Position numbers and translations under genes: made by a program. From Todiramphus chloris collaris (lineage: Eukaryota > Chordata > Aves > Coraciiformes > Alcedinidae): DNA of 64,000 nt. This document shows, one piece after another, positions 61,101 to 64,000 of this stretch. Numbering within the stretch: the first letter of the stretch is position 1; each line of letters starts with the position of its first letter. The stretch is taken from NCBI GenBank assembly GCA_025345505.1, contig JANVCC010000048.1, positions 310,001 through 374,000 on the forward strand, given 5' to 3'. The notes beneath the pieces were generated by a model. That model saw only the letters and a program-made list of their open reading frames with translations, was not told the origin of the DNA and searched no databases.

Positions 61101-64000
61101 AGGCAGCCTGGCATCCACCTCTCCAGGCAGAGCGCTCTTGGGTGTCCTGCTGGGGCAGCCTGCAGACGTCCAGTTCGCAGGCTGTGCAAGACAGAACTGG
61201 TGCAGGAATTTAGTTATGTCCATGAAATCCAAAGAGATGCAGGGACCAGCCCTGAGCACAGGGATGTTCCTGGTTGTCAGGGTAACACGATCACCCCAGA
61301 CAACACAGACGTCAGCAGGAATCTGCAGCACACATTGGGTACCCAAGCGTACGTGTCTTCTCGCTTCCCTCCTGGAATTAAGCCACAGAGGGATAGAGGT
61401 AACTGTTGCTAAGGTGTGGCTTGGTGTTTTACTGTATGTTAGGAGACAAAACCCAGCAAGAATCTGCCTGATGCTTAGAAAACAGTCTTACTGGTGTTAA
61501 CCGTGCAACTTTCTGACCCAAATAAAAAGAATCACTAAATAGCAGAAAAACAAAGCAGAACTGTAAGGAACGATCCTTCTGTTAAACGTAGCAGCATCCA
61601 GCAAATGTGCCCACATCCAATGATACACAAAATACCACTGTTATTTCCTTTTTCTTAGGGTGACAGTCATGTGGCTTTGCTTTCGCTGCATCAAACGCCT
61701 GTTGTGTACACTCTCCCAAGAAGGTAATGCAGATTCCCAAGTTTCCAAGGTGTTCAAAGACTGCAGCCTGACCACCAGACAAGTACAGTGCCCTCACCAG
61801 CCAGCCAGAGGACTGCAAATCACCACTCCACTGCAGATATACAAAGATTCTGCCTGAATACTATGACCAGATGAACGAGTTTTGCTTGCCTGCCTTGCTA
61901 ATGAGCCCGTAAAACAAATAAAGTTAAGTCATACAGCTGGCTAAAGCAAAAACATGCCACTTTGGAGGAGTTTTTACTAATGGAAGTAGTTACACTTTCT
62001 AACAGTCACCGGTCCCACCGCATTACCAATGCGTGTCTATGGATCACTCTTCCATGGCACCCGCGTGTTCTGGATCCGTATTTCCCTGAAAACATTTTCA
62101 GAAAGCTATCCAGCTGAAAAGAACTCCACAGAGTAGAAAACATTAAATACTCTGGACTTTGAATATTCAAGCTGACAAGAACAGCCTCATGGTTCTTTAA
62201 TCTTACCCAATGTCACCGCTGGTTTCTTTAAAAATACCTTTCTAAGAAGAAATATTTAACCCACTTTGTTTAAGTGTCTCTAGAGGTTAGATCAGCTCTT
62301 TAACACTATGCAAGTATGGAAAAATTCTTTAAGACAAGAAGGAAAACAGAATAACTCCCCAAAACCCCAACAGCAGCAATTAAAGACATTCAGTCACCAA
62401 ATAGGATACACACTAGTGGTGGATGTGCAGGAGAAAGAAAAAATATGAATTAAGAAACCATTCAGGTAAAAGATTATTTTTTCATTGTTTTGGTATTAGA
62501 GAACAACTTATATTCAGCAAGGATTAATGAGAGAGGGAGATTTAAGAAAAATGAATGGAGGAAAGCCTAAGGAAAAGACACGGAAAATGTCACTCTTACT
62601 TTGCAAAGTATCAAACTGTAGAAGTGATGTCAGTTAAAATGTATTGTTTTACTCCCAGTCATGGCTGGGACCTATTTGCAGCCAACTGCAACATCCCGGG
62701 AGTTAACCTGCGGCCCGGGGAACCAAGGAAATGTACAGCTAACCACGCTCACTTAGTTTGTGCTTTATATCAAACACACGCAATAAAGACAAATAATACA
62801 AGAAATCCTTTTAACACACCTTTTGCATACTTTGTATTAAGAAGCTTCCAAAAATCTCTTGCAATTACCGCTCCGCCCCATGACCCACACGACAAACCAA
62901 ACTTGGGCAAGGCCAGGCACCATTTCCAATCAAATTTAAAATCTACATCAAGTCCCACTCCGGTGTTGTTTAGGTGGGAACAGCTCACATTGTTTTCAGT
63001 TCCACCTGGCTCACAGGAGAAGCCTTTCAACACCCCAGCTCTGCTGTCACCTTGCCCAGGGCAGGTGGGGATTGCAGGCAGAGGGAACCAGAGTTCAAGG
63101 TGCCCCTACGATAACACGAGAGTAGAGCTGGGGCTCAAAAGCACTCTGGATTTCTGGCTGCCCTCACGACCTCCTATCTCAAGTAAAAGTAGACCTTCAT
63201 CTCCATGCTTGGCTACACAAAATGAAATTAGTCTAAAATGTTAGGAGTTAGAAAATACTAGCACATTATAGTTCATAGGAAGTTCTTCACAGGAACTAAA
63301 CCCCCACAAAAGAACCAGCCAAACAAAAAAAAAGACGAGAGGATGGAAGTCAAGATCTAAGGAAGTCAAGTCCTTAACTGGGAGTTTTGGTGAGATTCCC
63401 TGAAGTTGTTTCTTTTTCCTTTCCTTTCTATGGCAGAACATCATTTGAGGAAGCTGAAGCTTACCTGTAGGATCTACACATGCAGGCAACTAGCTCAGAA
63501 AACTTCATGGGTGCTCTCAATATTGATCTGTGAGCGAGGCCAGGTATGAGTGCCATCTCTTCCTGAGATGACATACACTTGCTGAATTCCCAAATAAGAG
63601 TTCACAGGCTGCAGCAGAAATTTGCTGAAATCAAAGAACTGGAAGCTACTTATATTTGAAGGAATCAGACGTTATAAAGCTTATGCACAGAATAAGTGAT
63701 AGAAGAATAATTTTTATAACTCTTAATGTAAAATTCCCAGGCTTCAGTTGAAGGACTTGCCCTAAGTAGCCCACCACAGAAGGACCTCTATTCATAACCC
63801 AGAAGAAAAAACAAAAGTTGGGTAAGCTTGCGCAGACATAACTTGGGCCAGGATTAGGCTAACACTGGTTTAAAAAGTATCTACCACCAAATCCCCACTT
63901 GCACCAGACTTTACTAATTGGCTCCCATGAGCCAGACTCCTCTGTCCATTTTAAGCAACCGTCCCTCAGCTGCTGAATTTATTATGGTTTCTGTTAAATA
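58121..64000. other. Non-coding DNA, no recognised gene
   Basis: Mostly AT-rich unique sequence. The only long open frame is at 62555-63244. No further CR1 or LTR copy was recognised and no structured RNA was seen. Confidence 0.55.
62555..63244 (+). other. Unrecognised 229-codon ATG-initiated ORF
   Basis: The frame starts at ATG 62555 (T at -3, G at +4, a weak Kozak context) and ends at TAG 63242-63244. The product has no signal peptide, membrane helix or domain I recognise and is rich in Ser, Pro, Asn and Lys. Unlike the long frames in GC-rich DNA, it lies in sequence of ordinary composition, so its length is somewhat surprising. A TTTATAT-type promoter word or splice acceptor could not be assigned with confidence. 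Chance remains the leading explanation. Confidence 0.12.

Noticed and set aside
1-64000. CRISPR array, bacterial operon or phage-like system
   Set aside because: CR1 elements, retroviral solo LTRs, microsatellites and sparse coding content show vertebrate DNA. No regularly spaced repeats or operon-like gene packing exist.

Overview
This window looks like avian nuclear DNA. It carries several CR1 (chicken repeat 1) LINE fragments with the characteristic short tandem 3' terminus and the C-terminal reverse-transcriptase-side coding remnant. It also carries three copies of one retroviral LTR with the TG...CA ends and 6-bp target-site duplications expected of bird class II endogenous retroviruses, and a long dispersed repeat that I recognise from other bird genomes. 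Base composition alternates between AT-rich stretches and short CpG-rich patches, also typical of birds. The species cannot be read from the sequence; a neoavian bird is a guess based on the 27-kb repeat.

I could not identify any protein-coding exon, tRNA, rRNA or known small RNA. The open reading frames are mostly short, lack recognisable domains, and several of the longest begin at GTG rather than ATG. The window is best read as intergenic or deep intronic DNA.

Layout. 1-7.5 kb: unique non-coding DNA with a CpG-rich patch at 5.64-6.33 kb. 7.54-7.89 kb: solo LTR copy A (+). 14.0-14.8 kb: the best preserved CR1 (+), including its 3' end. 21.24 kb: a 10-N assembly gap. 27.1-27.96 kb: a long dispersed avian repeat with degenerate internal repeats. 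28.3-29.0 kb: a TATA-like box followed by an unrecognised 128-codon ORF. 33.65-34.2 kb: an old CR1 ORF2 fragment (+). 35.76-36.11 kb: solo LTR copy B (-). 37.1-37.4 kb: CR1 3' end (-). 49.86-50.16 kb: two tiny CR1 3' tails in opposite orientations. 54.4-55.1 kb: a CpG-rich, GC-rich block. 55.47-55.57 kb: a 50-bp tandem duplication. 57.77-58.12 kb: solo LTR copy C (-). 62.56-63.24 kb: a 229-codon ATG-initiated ORF without recognisable domains.

Several AT-rich stretches, at about 4.8, 6.4, 9.1, 17.4, 20.1, 29.1, 39.3, 43.15 and 48.4 kb, are dense in homeodomain, POU, SOX, TCF or forkhead-type words and look like candidate conserved non-coding elements. This is an impression from motif texture only and needs a multi-species alignment. 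The best supported special feature is the three-member solo-LTR family; I found no convincing new biological system.
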